Shown here piece after piece: positions 12,286 to 23,999 of a stretch of 64,000 nt of DNA (its first letter is position 1; the number at the start of each line of letters is the position of its first letter). A model generated the notes under the pieces. It searched no databases and was not told the origin of the DNA. It was given only the letters and a program-made list of their open reading frames with translations. The position numbers and the translations under genes were made by a program. The DNA lies in NCBI GenBank assembly GCA_004794785.1, contig SJOL01007224.1:855920-919919 (forward strand), given 5' to 3'. Source of the stretch: Opisthorchis felineus (taxonomy: Eukaryota > Platyhelminthes > Trematoda > Opisthorchiida > Opisthorchiidae).

Positions 12286-12928
12286 GTGTTCTTGATCAAA
12301 CCATGGGAATACTTAAACATATTTTTGTAAGGTGATCAAGCAATACACAGTAACTTGATTAATTATGGTTAGTCAATTTATTGGCCATTTGTTTTTCTAT
12401 AGTAAATGAGGATGTTTTTTGTGTGAATACATCATATGTTTCTTGTAGTCGGCTCCAAAGATACTCTGAAGGAATGTAACCTTCTATAAAGTTCACATTC
12501 TTCCTCCGAGGACCGCACATTTTTTAAAAGCCTTCTGCATAAATGGATGTTGCTCTGTCCACTGGACTTGGAAATTTGAATTTGCACATTCGATCAGTAT
12601 ACAGTCGTATTCAAGCCCCAACCAAGTCGTGACTAGAGCCCAATGCATTGGTCGAATGAGAATAATTCAACAAACTTTGCCTACGAGTTTGTCTACTGTA
12701 CAGCCATGCGCTGAAACTTCAAAAACAAATGTTAACTATAATATTGGCTCGTTTTTTTAGCTGAGAGGGGTCATTAGAAGTCGCCCGATCTATTTAGACG
12801 GAAAAAGCTTTGGAAGAAGAAAAGTGATACGTAAGAAAGGACCTTTTTTAATTCGTTCAATTTGTTGGTATGCCAGTTGTTTTGATTACTGGACCATCTG
12901 TAAGCCAACCGGTTTAGACAGATAGAAT

Positions 12929-12930
<2 letters not shown>

Positions 12931-12965
<35 letters not shown>
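12931..12965. repeat. (TA)n microsatellite
   Basis: Uninterrupted TA dinucleotides in the intron between E17 and E18. Confidence 0.95.
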
Positions 12966-12967
<2 letters not shown>

Positions 12968-13276
12968 CGTAATATATTTAACCATGTTTCACCCATTTTC
13001 GGTTGACGTGGTCACCACTAACCCCACTGAAGATCTGCCTATTTTCTAACTTCAGCAAAATGGGGCAAGTAAGGTAAATTTAATTAGTTCCCCTAGGTTT
13101 TGCCAACCGATCTCCACTTAGTTAGCCAATGAACAAGCTGCTTATCGTGACCAGCGCAAATAATAAATACAGTCATTTCAAACCCGACTTATCGATCCAG
13201 TTTACTAATTTATTAGGTGGTCATTCTTCTTTCAGTGCACTTCCCAAAAAAGAATTGTGAACTGAGTACAAAAATT

Positions 13277-13277
13277 N
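13277..13277. other. Ambiguous base (n)
   Basis: The single undetermined base of the window, in intron sequence about 280 bp below E17. It does not touch a coding exon. Confidence 0.95.
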
Positions 13278-13552
13278 TAGATGGAGCCAAAATTGAAAGA
13301 GTTGGAGACCCAACTAAAAGAGAACTTTTGTGCCATCCTTCAAAGCTTCTAAATAAAATTTGGATTATTACATTGTCCCAAAATTGCCGGTCCTTTCATT
13401 GCGTCGTGCTCCTGGATTTTTGACATTATGACAAATTAGAATCCCTGTTAACATTCATATGATAGTTGGATCTATCAGGTGAATGTGGCCGCTAAAAGGT
13501 ACAGTTCAGAGGTGTAATAAACAAGTCATCAACGAGACATTTATGAAGTTAC

Positions 13553-13828
13553 CTGCTGAAATGGTGAATTCCGAGCTTTTTGCCTCTGGACCCAGTCCAA
13601 TTTGATTCTGACCACGCACACCAACAAGCAGTGCTCCACACACCGGTAGGTCAATGACTTCCATGCTATGTTCACTCGTGGTAAAGGACATCAAAATAGT
13701 CTCATCCTGTGCATACACGCTTACACGATACTCGTTGACGGCGCACGCTCCATCGTAGTCCCACGAAACTGTCGCTTTTGAAACATTCTCAACTGTTTTG
13801 ACCTGAATGTTTTTTGGTAGACTGGGAA
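13553..13828 (-). CDS. FN3-domain exon E17
   Basis: A 276-bp phase 1-1 exon, acceptor ...TTTACAG, donor GTAACTTC. Landmarks are VSWDYDGAC, DLPVC and VRGQNQIGLGPE. Flanked by the two longest introns in the window, about 6.0 kb upstream (holding the R2-like element) and 5.9 kb downstream (RepA and the two hairpin-type repeats). Confidence 0.87.
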
Positions 13829-14783
13829 CTGTAAAAGATCAAAGAGTAACGATCGAGAATCTGAGGAATAATGACACGGAAATGCATTTATAATGAGCCA
13901 CACGCTAAGCTTTCGTCTGTTACGTCGTAGACTTGTCTGAGATTCGATTGTTCTCGCCGTCACTAAAGTTGGGATATCCAAGAAGCTAGGAAGTTTGTCA
14001 TAAAACTGCTAGTTATGTTAAAACTAGTTTGCCAAGTCGCGCGTAGTTCAACGGCACAGTATCGAAATCTGTCAAAAATTATATACGACTCCAATGTATC
14101 CGGGTCACCAAACAACAACCAAAGCACTGTGCCAACAAACTGTATTGATTTGTTTATTTGATAGTTTAAAGTTACTGTCCGAACGGTCAAGTGAGTCTAA
14201 TATCCATTCCATGGACAAAGTATTTTTTGACCAGCATTACTGCACTATAGTAACTGTGACACGATAAGCAGTTTGAGGGGAAAATATTGATATCCTGATA
14301 ATTCCCCCATTCATTTGATTCCGCCGCCCATATACTTTTAATCTCCACTAGTTTTGTTAATCCGTACCAGCCACTTAGCTGGCGGGAAAGGCCGCCTTTT
14401 TCGATACTGGTATTCTGGCATGTGTATAAATGTGCATAGCTGACCGATTATCGTTTATTTTGAAGAGCATGGTCGCGAACATAAAAAGTAAATGCAAGCG
14501 ATTGATGTGGAAAGGTTGGAGGAGAGTATTAGATAAGACGAGGGAAGCATCCCATTCGAAGTCGTGCCACCAACAGTTCCAGTCACACAAGATGAATCCC
14601 AACGTATGTAAGAATGTTTGGTATGGAAACATGCGTGTAAAGACCGGCAACCGAGGGAAGGACAAACAATGCTACATGCCCTTCAAGGCGCGGTAAGCGC
14701 CAGCACAGTCGAGACTCGCACATCAGGCACAAAGTGTCCGTCACACTGGGTCAGGTGTGAAAGTCAATGGCAAGAATGAACAC

Positions 14784-15873
14784 TCAACGCCATGTACCAC
14801 GCATGAAATTGTCGTAAGTACGCAGAGAGCCCAAAATGGCAAGCAAACACAAGTCACTGACTGTGAACTTAGGAAGTCCCAGCCCAGTAACAGCTTTGGC
14901 GGAGTGAGGAAAGCAGACCCCTCGATAAGAAATGATCATCGGTTGGTGAACCAAAAAGTCGACGCCAAAATCGATTGCACAGAGGGCTGAGATGATGGCG
15001 ACAGAACAATCATCAGCACCATACTTCTGCTTCTTCTCATTCCACACAATCATTCCGTGCCCATCCAAGACTATGCTTACATCTATCACAGTTGCTGGGC
15101 GCTCCAGAAGAGCGATTAGGTCAGGCTTGATGAAAGATGTCAACATGGGTGCCCTCCTCAAAAACGGTGTATCCCAGGCGACGGAGACGTTTCGTTAGTT
15201 CCCTTGCAACCCGATTATGACGAGCACATCTAGCAGTATGTGTAATCCAGCAGGACTGCAGAATGTGCACCAAACTCCCCGGTTGGTCACAGTTTCCACG
15301 ACAGAAGATCGTCTGGCCACCACGACCACGCTGAGCGCTTCTAACTCTCCTCCTGAGCGGGTTGCATCGGAGCTGGATACCGCGGATAAATATCGGAGGG
15401 AATATCCACTCTGGAAACACAAGCCAACGATTCGACAGAGGCGAAGCTACTAACTCTTGTAAACCGCGACCGTCAGCGCCACCAACTCTTCCTTGGTGTG
15501 CATGCACTTTGGACTCGGATCGGTAGGCTAGATCCCGAAAAATATTGCCAAGTGCGAAGTCATTGACCACACTGCGTAGTACTTGGCACTGGATAGACGG
15601 AAGTTTTTCGATACGCGCTCTCCGCTGAACTGGGACGGTTGCACTCAGGCTTCAGATACCAGTTCCCCCATGCTGTTTACCCGTGTGGATTCAGCCGATT
15701 GGGGTGTCCTTCGGTAGACGTAGCCAGCCACGAATAGATTGCCCGATGTAGTTGTCCAACCTTTTGAGCGTGTTTCGGTGGACTTGGCCGAGCACGAGCG
15801 AATATGTCAGCCTCGGTATCAGGTAGTTCCTCGTGATCTCCATTCTTTGATGCGGCTTCGCCTCATCGAACAA
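14784..15873 (-). pseudogene. R2-like thumb, CCHC knuckle and endonuclease
   Basis: Three overlapping frames. 15873-15691 is the thumb (NYLIPRLTYSLVLGQVH ... GWLRLPKDT). 15570-15121 carries CRGNCDQPGSLVHILQSC, an exact C-x3-C-x7-H-x4-C knuckle. 15161-14784 carries the restriction-like endonuclease: KPDLIALLERPATVIDVSIV with the PD and D residues, then KKQKY. These parts nick the target and prime reverse transcription in R2. Frameshifts separate them. Confidence 0.8.
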
Positions 15874-15903
15874 TGTGAGCAGCTGTTGTCGGTGTTTGCA
15901 GAC

Positions 15904-16700
15904 TCATTTCCCCTTGAAAGTAAAGGGGATGCCCAAATATGTCACGGTGTCTGTCGGACCCAGAGAAGTGATGAGTTCCTCGGCGAAGCGAAATGGTTCG
16001 ACTGAGACCGCTGTCGCCTGATGTTTCCTGTCTCCACAAATCACCATCGTTTCCGTCTTTCGGGCGTTAATCTTCATACCAGCTCTTCCCAACTCAACCG
16101 CAGCAGCTTCAAACTTCTCTTTAAGGCGAGCCTGACTTTCTCCGCACACGACCCATTTGTCAGCGAAGGCAAAACTATCCATTAAGGTGTCATGGAACTG
16201 GTATCCTAGTTGCGGCATCAACAGTCCAAGAACCTCATCCATTGCCATGATGAACAATAATGGGAAGAGTGGATCTCCCTGCCTCAAACCTCTGTGACAG
16301 TGAACCTCGGAATTGCTACAGTAGTCTCATAGGACTGTGCGATGTACCGAGCTAGAGGTGACGGTGTCCAAAACATCTCGGCAGATGTGACAGTTGTGTC
16401 ATGGAAAACCAAATCAAATGCTTTCGAGGTGTCAACAAACGCCAAGATGAGGCTAGAAGCAGTCGCTGAAGAGTGACAAAGCAGGCCATGTAACAGCGAT
16501 GTAGCTTCCAAACAACCATCTCGATGTAGAACTGTAAACTGGAGTGAGGGTAGTTGCAATCTACAGCTCCAGCACCTTATGAAAGCATCGAACAAGAATG
16601 GATGACACGGTGATCGGTCTCAGTTGGTCCGGTGAATTAGTATTCGGGACCTTCGGAACTAGATTAATACGATCACGACACAGATGCGGCGGGCAACCCC
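15904..16700 (-). pseudogene. R2-like reverse transcriptase, broken frames
   Basis: RT motifs appear in order in three frames: NLVPKVPNTNSPDQLRPIT (fingers, about 16.6-16.7 kb), AFVDTSKAFDLVFHDT (motif A), LRQGDPLFPLLF (motif B) and FAFADKWVV (motif C). Motif C is normally FADD, and the second catalytic aspartate is lysine here. With at least two frameshifts and stops the enzyme cannot be made. Confidence 0.82.
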
Positions 16701-16918
16701 CAGATAATAAGAGTAAGTTGAAATACCCAGCGAGAGTTTGTCATTGAACCGGTGAAGTATCCTGGACGTAGGCTTGTCCAGACCTGGGGAAGAATGGCCT
16801 ATTAAACGGATCGTAAGCCGACTTCCTCTCCTGTAATTGGCTCAAGGAAACACCAATCGGATGGTAGCACTGCGCGTGGCCGGATGTCCACGTGTTTTAG
16901 AGCAGAGAGCACCCGTTT

Positions 16919-17773
16919 CTAATACTGCTCGGCGTCCGGAGGTAGGCCGCAGTTACCTTTGTATAGATCCTTCCATGACCCATCGAGCACAGCAAACCCT
17001 GCATCTTTCCGTCTTTGGTGGTATAGGGTCTGGATGGCGGCGTAGTTGGCTCGGCGGATCTGCTTTCGGTTGACCGGCATCCGATGGGCTAACTGACGAC
17101 GGCGTCGGGATACAGTTTTCCAGATGTGTGGAAATGTCCTGGAGGCGTGGAGGTCCAGAAGCGACAGGACTTGCTCCGGTGTCATGATGCCAGACTGCAA
17201 CCCTCGGGCAAATGCCAGGAGGTCAACACTAGCAAGCGAACTGTCAGCATGGGATTCCAAGAGTGACACGGCGCAATCCACGGTTTGTTTAAACCAGACG
17301 CTATAGTCATCAGCTTCTGACGAGTAGGCCGCTATTTGACCGATAGTTTGGTCAGGGCCACCAGATGATGATTCGTCCTGTTGTGCTTGCCAGTTAAGCA
17401 CCCGCAACCTGGTTTTGATGCTGATAGCCGATCGACCAGGAAAATACTGCTCCAATCTCGCGAACAGCGCGGTTTGCGTGCCACAAGACGGATATAAATT
17501 GTTAGCCAGGCGCAAGAGCGATTGTGACTCTTGTTGGGACCAACGGGCCCCGGAATACTTCACTCGGCCAAGCTTATCTGCATTATGCTGGGTGGGGTGT
17601 GCGTGCCGGCGATGTTGACTCAGGCCAATCTTCGTCGGAAAAAGACGGGAACACTGAGTGCAGCCCAACTGGGTGACCACGTTCGTGCCAAAACTTTCAT
17701 GGACGTGAACTCGACGGTGGGCTACCAAGCCAGCTTTGCAGCACTTGCTACATTCTTCACACGCTAGCCCCAC
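16919..17773 (-). pseudogene. R2-like N-terminal region: zinc fingers and Myb
   Basis: A 284-codon open stretch. Residues 4-22 form a finger with CEEC and HRRVH. Residues 37-58 form a classic C-x2-C-x12-H-x4-H finger (CTQC ... HRRHAH). A Myb-like DNA-binding segment follows (RWSQQESQSLLRLAN ... KTRLRVLNWQ, about residues 75-130). The end (NRKQIRRANYAAIQTLYHQ ... VLDGSWKDLY) is the linker before the RT in R2 proteins. In this family the N-terminal domains bind the target DNA. It stops before the RT, so the ORF is broken here. Confidence 0.82.
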
Positions 17774-18309
17774 GAGTCTCTCCTGTTAACTGGTTGGAAC
17801 TGGTGAGGAGGTGCCCATTGATTCTTGTTGTACATTGTCGAAAGTAACCAGATGCCAAACAGGGTGGTTAGACCTACTTAAGCATGCGTGTCCGTGCCCT
17901 GTCTGCTGAGCCTTCCCTAACTTGCTTTGTCGTGATTTCCATGTGATCGCACCGCCAATCAGAATCACAAGACTGGTCTCTGTAGGCTCAACGCAACCCA
18001 TACTACCGAACCAACATTCCGCTCGCCTTTGTTTGGTGCGTGGACCTTGACACAGCTCTGTGCCAGCCAGTGACAGACCTGCACACTTTTCGACGTTACG
18101 GACGTGGACACTTGAGGTTTGTTGTATAATGCTGCTGATTTTTATGTAAATAGGACCGTGAATTTTCGACCCCAATTCTTCTTTTTGATATTCTGGATCG
18201 TTAAACCTACCCGTGACTCTAAGTTCCGTATCAGGAACCTCAACAGACTGCCCTTGGCTTTGTACTACGCTAAATTTGGGGTGACGAAACATTTGTCCCT
18301 CAAGATTAG

Positions 18310-19780
18310 AAATCGAGTTGGAGATACATGGGTCCCAAAATATTCATAGTAGAACGGCAAAAGAGTAAAAAATTTAAAGGTTTAACATAAACACAAAATT
18401 TCCGACGAGGCGAATAAACAAAATTGCATATTGCGTTTGAAAGTGAAAACGACCAACTAACTAACTCGGAGGAGAACACGATTGTTGCATTCTTGAGCGT
18501 ATAGAAAAGCGAAGTGGATCGACGTAGCATGTTAGTCATTACTACCATCATGGACGACAACACGCCGGCAGTCGTTACTACTTCTTGAGTGCTACACAAC
18601 TTCCTGGTCACTAGGTGCAGTTGGGGACAGACGTACATTTGCTAACGAGTAAAACCCGGAAGCATTAAAAGTGACGTAGGTCCATACTTCAGTCTTGCAT
18701 TGTGCTGCGAACTAGCCAGTCTGCCTCCGTGCCAGGGTTAACTTTAGTAAATTCTCGGGTTTGTAGCTAACACTACCTGTCACCCGCCGACCAGAAATAA
18801 TATCAATTCAAACTTTTTAAGTGAAGATACAGGGAAAAGTTGTACACTTTTCGCCGGATGGATTTTGCCCGAAAAAATATTCCGTGCTACTAATATTGGT
18901 CGATTTCTACTGAGACGACAACGAAGTTCTCACTATCCAAGATACTGTAGGTACCTCGCGTAAAGCACTTTTGATCCTAAGGTTTAAAAAAATCAAACTA
19001 TGCAGTTTTGTCACTTTAATGTGATAAATGGCATCAGATTCCTTGAAAGCAAAGTCAGTGCCAGAGGTGAGGGAATGGGAAACCAAAAAAAAATTATGTC
19101 TGGTTTTGCCACAAAGGAAGCCAGAAAGTGCAACAATGATTAATTTCTTCGAACAGCGAACTGACAAAATGACGGACTGAAATTATGAAAGTTGTCAAAT
19201 CTACATATTTTAAGGTAGTATATATCGGCGAATTTAACTTTGGTGAGTTTGAACGTAACTCACACTAGCCACATTTATCTCAACTACAAAACTCTGGGTA
19301 CCGAATCAAATCTGAGACACATTATTTGGGTCTCAGGTAGTTTGTCTCCTTTAAGGTACGAGGTAGTAAAAGTTCAGATTAACTGAAAAATCAAAATTAA
19401 ATTGAATTAAAAATTAGAAACATTTTCTGAGTAACATGTGGTGAGCTTCGCAAGAGATATTTCTACGGAGTTCACTAGTTTCCAGGAAAATTTACTTCAA
19501 TTTTTCTGGCCGCTTGTAATTTAGATAATCATGTCATTGCTACGAGACTAAACTTTGCAACAACATGGAGTTCCTCTTTCTTGACTGTACACCAGTATAG
19601 TTAGTTTTGTAATAAAGATGAAATGCATGCCTAGACTGGGTGGAACATAGGTACCAAAATTATGCATCAACCACATATTCTTCGCAGCTATCCGCGGAAT
19701 TCTCCAACTTTTTGCAATCAGTCGTACTTGAGTCAGACAAATGCATAATTTGTGGAGGATTTTAAAAATTATCTGCAGTA
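18310..19780. other. Intron E16-E17 remainder, nothing recognised
   Basis: AT-rich, short ORFs only. No FN3, RT or transposase motif on either strand. Confidence 0.5.
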
Positions 19781-19797
19781 GAAGGGTTGCTATTCAC

Positions 19798-20073
19798 CTC
19801 CACCGATGTTGAATTGTGAGCTGTTCGATTGCGGTCCATTTCCTACCACGCTGCGTCCGAGTACACCAACAAGCAGGATCGTACACAGTGGCAAATCGGG
19901 AAGCTCGGTCCTTCGGTCGTTTGTGACCACAGACTTTATAGAAGCCCCACTCAGATCGTAGATGGACACTTCGAAGGCCGTTGCGGAACACGCGCTGTCA
20001 TAGTTCCACGAAACGACCGCAGTTGGTACATTATCCTCTGTTTGCACCTGAATCTCTTGTGGTGCAGCGGCAA
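19798..20073 (-). CDS. FN3-domain exon E16
   Basis: A 276-bp phase 1-1 exon, acceptor ...TTTACAG, donor GTGAAT, one of the few GTGA donors in the series. Landmarks are VSWNYDSAC, DLPLC and VLGRSVVGNGPQ; the asparagine of GRN is serine. It ends in GGG. Confidence 0.87.
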
Positions 20074-20504
20074 CTGTAAAAAAGACCAGTTGAAAAACAT
20101 TAGTAGCCGATTGTGATCGAGAATACCTTGGACAACGGATTATTCTTTTGACGAAGCTAACAAAATTGCTGTGACACGATCGAGGTTAGACCCACGTAGT
20201 TGAGACATCTGAGTTGCACCGACAACCCTAATATTGTCACAGAAGAACAAGCTAGCGCGAACCAAGCGACAGATTCTGCACAAGGACGAAAACGGGCTTC
20301 CAAAGTTCTTCGATCCACACCGAGGTTTGATCACAAAAATTTGGATGGTGAAGCAAAAATCAAATAAAAAATAATGGACACATGAGGACGTGAATCCAGA
20401 GGAGCGGCGCACATTTTCGCACATCAAGATCCACACATCACACGGACACTGCCCGTCGCACGGAGTTATTGAGAGGAAACACAGACTCTCTCAACTTATA
20501 CACT

Positions 20505-20875
20505 CATCTACATACCAATTTGGTTTCGACAAAAGACTCACCTGAATAGTTTGTTACGTCTATACAATGTATTCGATAACTCGAGTATCGTAACAACTGA
20601 AAAATGAGACCGCCTGGTTCAGCAAATTCAGTTGCCTAAAACATCATGAACGAGAGATTCAGCTGGGTTCTAGGTGTGTCTCCAGTCAAAACCAAACTGT
20701 TATGCAAATGAGCGTATACGTCGAATTTCATGCAATTTGGGTTCAAGCAGAACATAAGCTTGACGGGAACTCAGGGACTGTGCCAACCTGATGATCCCCA
20801 AGGAGGGCGAAACCAGTCGTGGGCTTTTGAAGAGTTTTCAGCAACCTTATGAGTAGTGTATTGCAGTCTTTTTAA
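20505..20875 (+). repeat. Hammerhead-monomer repeat, single copy
   Basis: Contains the diagnostic blocks of the 52-54 kb repeats in order: ATACCAATTTGGTTT, an inverted partner ending CAAAACCAAACTG, GAACATAAGCTTGACGGGAA, the hammerhead, and TATGAGTAGTGTATT. It joins a truncated first unit to a fuller second unit. Confidence 0.7.
20782..20824 (+). ncRNA. Hammerhead ribozyme motif, mildly decayed
   Basis: Stem I GCCAAC with GTGGGC (one mismatch), core CTGATGA at 20788-20794, stem II CCC/GGG with the first pair lost, then GAAA. The palindromic stem III ACCGGT of the sister copies is ACCAGT here, followed by C. Probably inactive. Confidence 0.6.
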
Positions 20876-20879
20876 GTCC

Positions 20880-22890
20880 TTGTACCCGGTGAAGAAAACC
20901 AAGCCGCTTGAAAGTCCCAGTTTTGGCAAAACAGGGGAAGCAGACAACGTTACGGGAAACAGCATTGCGATTGGTGATGTGCAGGACTGAAACAGTCGTA
21001 GAATAGTCAGCAAACTCTTTAACGTGCCTTACTTACTCCTTTCGAGATAGAAATATGTGAACACTCAGTTTTTCGTGAACAACTTTCCTAATTTCCATTC
21101 TAGAATCTCCTAGAGAGCAGAACTAAGAAAACAGAGAGTTGTGAACTAAATTTTGACATTTGAAAACAGGTCGAAAATACGGTGACAAATCTGTTGCCCC
21201 AGAGTGACACTTGATCTATCAAGAAATGCCTCATTTCTAGAAGCTCAAACTAAACTAGGGTTTCTAAAAGTCGGTTTTGAACAGTAGTCGCTCTTAAATT
21301 GTTACTACTATGATCAAGCTCATCTAATAGTTCAGAATATAATAACGAACACTCTATGTTGAATGCCAGACTTCTTCAACAAATCTAAACCAAGTTTACC
21401 AATGCGGAGAGGGGGATGAAAAAAACTGCTACGATCAAACAGACGCGTGAGTTTTTCATCCTGTTTGTTAACAAAGTAATTTTTCTCTAAGGTACAGAAG
21501 GTGGGAAATTAGCATCCTTGCCGTTCTTATTGTGGCATGTTCACAAAAAAAAACTAACTAATGGGATGCTACGAATGCCTCATGCCTTAAACTCTCTGGG
21601 TTTAATCCGAAAACTAAATAAACGGTTTTTTAATCAGCAAGGTGATAGTATCAGCTGAAATGTTCATGGGCTTTTACGCCATTTTCACAAACAATCCACC
21701 TGACTGTAACCTTGGCCGTCACTGGCGATAGAACGGCTACTAAGGCCAGCGGTTTCTTTCCATAAAAGTACCTCCTTATGGAAGTTTACGAGCTGTTGAG
21801 GACTACAAAGGTTTGAGTACTTTTCAGTGTACAGATCACAGGTTGTATGTATGGGTGGAGGGGGGCAGGTTATGGTGTAGATCTTATTTTTGCCATTCGT
21901 AAATGATGTTTGGTTTCGTCTTGATCCCACTGACCGTAGGAACGATTTGTTTTTGGACCAAATGTCCAGAGGCAATCATCCGAGCCCAATACTGGATGCA
22001 TAGTACGCTGGAGCTAAACACAAAACCACTCATCGGGAAGAACAGAGTGGATAATTATGATATGTCATTCATTTTCCGGTCTGGGTCGAAATGGACTTGC
22101 AGCTTGTATCCCCTTGCTTCATTTGTGTCTTCACTGTTTCAGGCGATACACAGAGAAAGCGTGCCCTGGTATGCACCAGCAGACCAGAATGGTAGCGTTA
22201 GCAATCGAGGATTTTGGGTAACTGAAGTAAGACTTGGTCAACAACGATCATTGTTCATTCGAAAGTAGGCAGGAAAGGACTAACAGGCCAGCAGAAATTA
22301 AAAAAATTGACTTTTCGCCATTTTATACTTATTTTGAGGAGATCTCGGAATATGGCCCTAGAGGGTATGTAACCCGATTTTTATCTGTTGACGAATCTGA
22401 AAGGTTGAGATAGAATTTCAACGCATATGGGTAAACACGGCTTGTATAAGTCACCAAGTCCGTTTCATTACGACGTGGTGACCACTAAAAAGACTACTCA
22501 GTGTACTGGCAGATAGTACGCCTTACAGAGAGGTACAGATCTGCACACGATTGTTTCGTGGCACTACAGGGCACTACACGAGAGTGGGCTACGGTTAAGA
22601 AGACGGAGATCCACGAGAGCCCCGTCAGCGATGATAGGAAGCATACATTGTGTAGTTTGACACCATCAACATAAGTTTGGCTTGCAAGCGAGGTTCACAA
22701 TTTTATGAGCTCGTACCCTTCCAAGGCATAGGGAAATTTGGTCAAAATTACTGAATGAGGTACGTCTGTAATGCTGGGGATGTCAACCAAAAGCTCTAGT
22801 TAATTGTATATTCGGAAGGCAGTGAAAAGAAGTGTAGAAGTGAAATACAAATCATTTACATGAAGAGCCGCAGTAATAACGACTGAATAT
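20880..22890. other. Intron E15-E16 remainder, nothing recognised
   Basis: A plus-strand ORF of 121 codons (21903-22268) has no recognisable motif, and no splice-bordered exon is evident. It is treated as non-coding. Confidence 0.45.
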
Positions 22891-22901
22891 TACTCATCTA
22901 C

Positions 22902-23177
22902 CTGATGATATGGTAAATTGTTCGCTCTTCATTTGTGGACCAGGTCCATTCTCGTTTCGTCCAAGAACACCAATGATTAGGGCAACACAGACGGGAAGCT
23001 CAGAAATTTTCACTTTCTTTTCACGTGTGACCACAGATTTGACGGACGACCCAGCTGGATTGTAAACGTTCACGTCAAACTCCGTCGGGCGACAAGTGCC
23101 GTTGTATACCCAGGAAGCTGTCACTTCTCTCACGTTGTTGAGTGTTTTTACTCGAACCACGGTCGGTGAGACGGGAA
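22902..23177 (-). CDS. FN3-domain exon E15
   Basis: A 276-bp phase 1-1 exon, acceptor ...TTTTAG, donor GTAGATG. Landmarks are ASWVYNGTC, ELPVC and VLGRNENGPGPQ, ending SSG. Strand E is basic (TREKKVKISELP), as in E3. Intact. Confidence 0.88.
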
Positions 23178-23829
23178 CTAAAAAACAGACCAGACAAATA
23201 TGCCGTTGATTTGTTACAATATTTGTAATGAGTGCATCGTTCGATTTATCCACTCTTTTGATAGTTTTTGCTTTTTTAAATATTTTAAATATTCGCATTG
23301 TTGCCTAGGGGAATTTTGGATACGATATCAGTAGCTTAATATCACAAACGAAGTTCGGCCTAACATCAGGCTTGGTCTTCAATCTGCTGAGGAGACTTAT
23401 TTTGACTGGGTCTTCATTCATGTCACTTAATACGTATTCAGAAGATTTCGAAATAACTACTTTGGACAGAGCTATTGCTGTCGCCAGAACCACATAGTTT
23501 ATCCTACATCGGAGTACTTTCCTCTAGAAGTCACTGCATGTCTCGAAGACATGAGAAGTCAACAGTTACGTTACCGTTTTTCAGGATAATCTGTTGCGCT
23601 CTCTTCATCATCGTCATTGACAGCAACGCCAGATGAGAACACCTGCGCTTCACTGCCATGCAGGTTATTTGTAGGTATGCAATCCATGTTTGTACGTGGG
23701 CTGGGATACTGCAGCGTGCCTACACCTAGACAGGAGGACGATTAGGGTCCTCAAAAGTTTAAGAGTAAGGCAGTGGTGGTCGGCGTAGGAGCGTCAGAGC
23801 AGCTTACATTTTTATAGAACAAGTTTCTA

Positions 23830-23910
23830 CACATGTTCCAACCCCCAACCTGGAGGGCCAGGGGACTGTGTTAGTCAGACCTCTACCCACTGACCAAACT
23901 GGCATGGGAG
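23830..23910 (-). repeat. tRNA-like SINE head
   Basis: On the minus strand: TTTGGTCAGTGGGTAGAGG (A-box like), CTGACTAACACAGT, then GGGGGTTGGAAC (B-box like). It is too diverged, and lacks the acceptor pairing, to be a working tRNA gene. Taken as the head of a tRNA-derived SINE. Confidence 0.45.
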
Positions 23911-23999
23911 ACTCTGTGAGTGTTACACTTACACTCCTCAGTTTACCTCAAAAGATTTTTGGGTGCACAAACCGTCACACCGCGCTAAGGTCTAGTCTG

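Larger units (their letters stand above)
14445..17855 (-). mobile_element. R2-clade non-LTR retrotransposon, degenerate
   Basis: Reading on the minus strand gives, in order: two N-terminal C2H2 zinc fingers, a Myb-like domain, a reverse transcriptase, a CCHC zinc knuckle and a restriction-like endonuclease. This is the R2 layout (single ORF, endonuclease at the C-terminus). The coding sequence is broken by several stops and frameshifts, so the copy is dead. It lies in an intron of a protein-coding gene and not in rDNA. Boundaries are inferred from the flanking RepA halves. Confidence 0.82.
14292..18300 (-). repeat. RepA copy 2, split by the R2-like element
   Basis: The left part (14292 to about 14440) matches the first third of RepA copy 1, and the right part (about 17855-18300) matches the rest. 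In copies 1 and 3 the two parts are contiguous. The intervening 3.4 kb is the R2-like element. Confidence 0.6.

Noticed and set aside
21903..22268. 121-codon plus-strand ORF
   Set aside because: No recognisable family; opposite strand to the host gene; no repeat support.
23830..23910. Functional tRNA gene
   Set aside because: A and B boxes are only approximate and the acceptor stem does not pair; better read as a SINE head.
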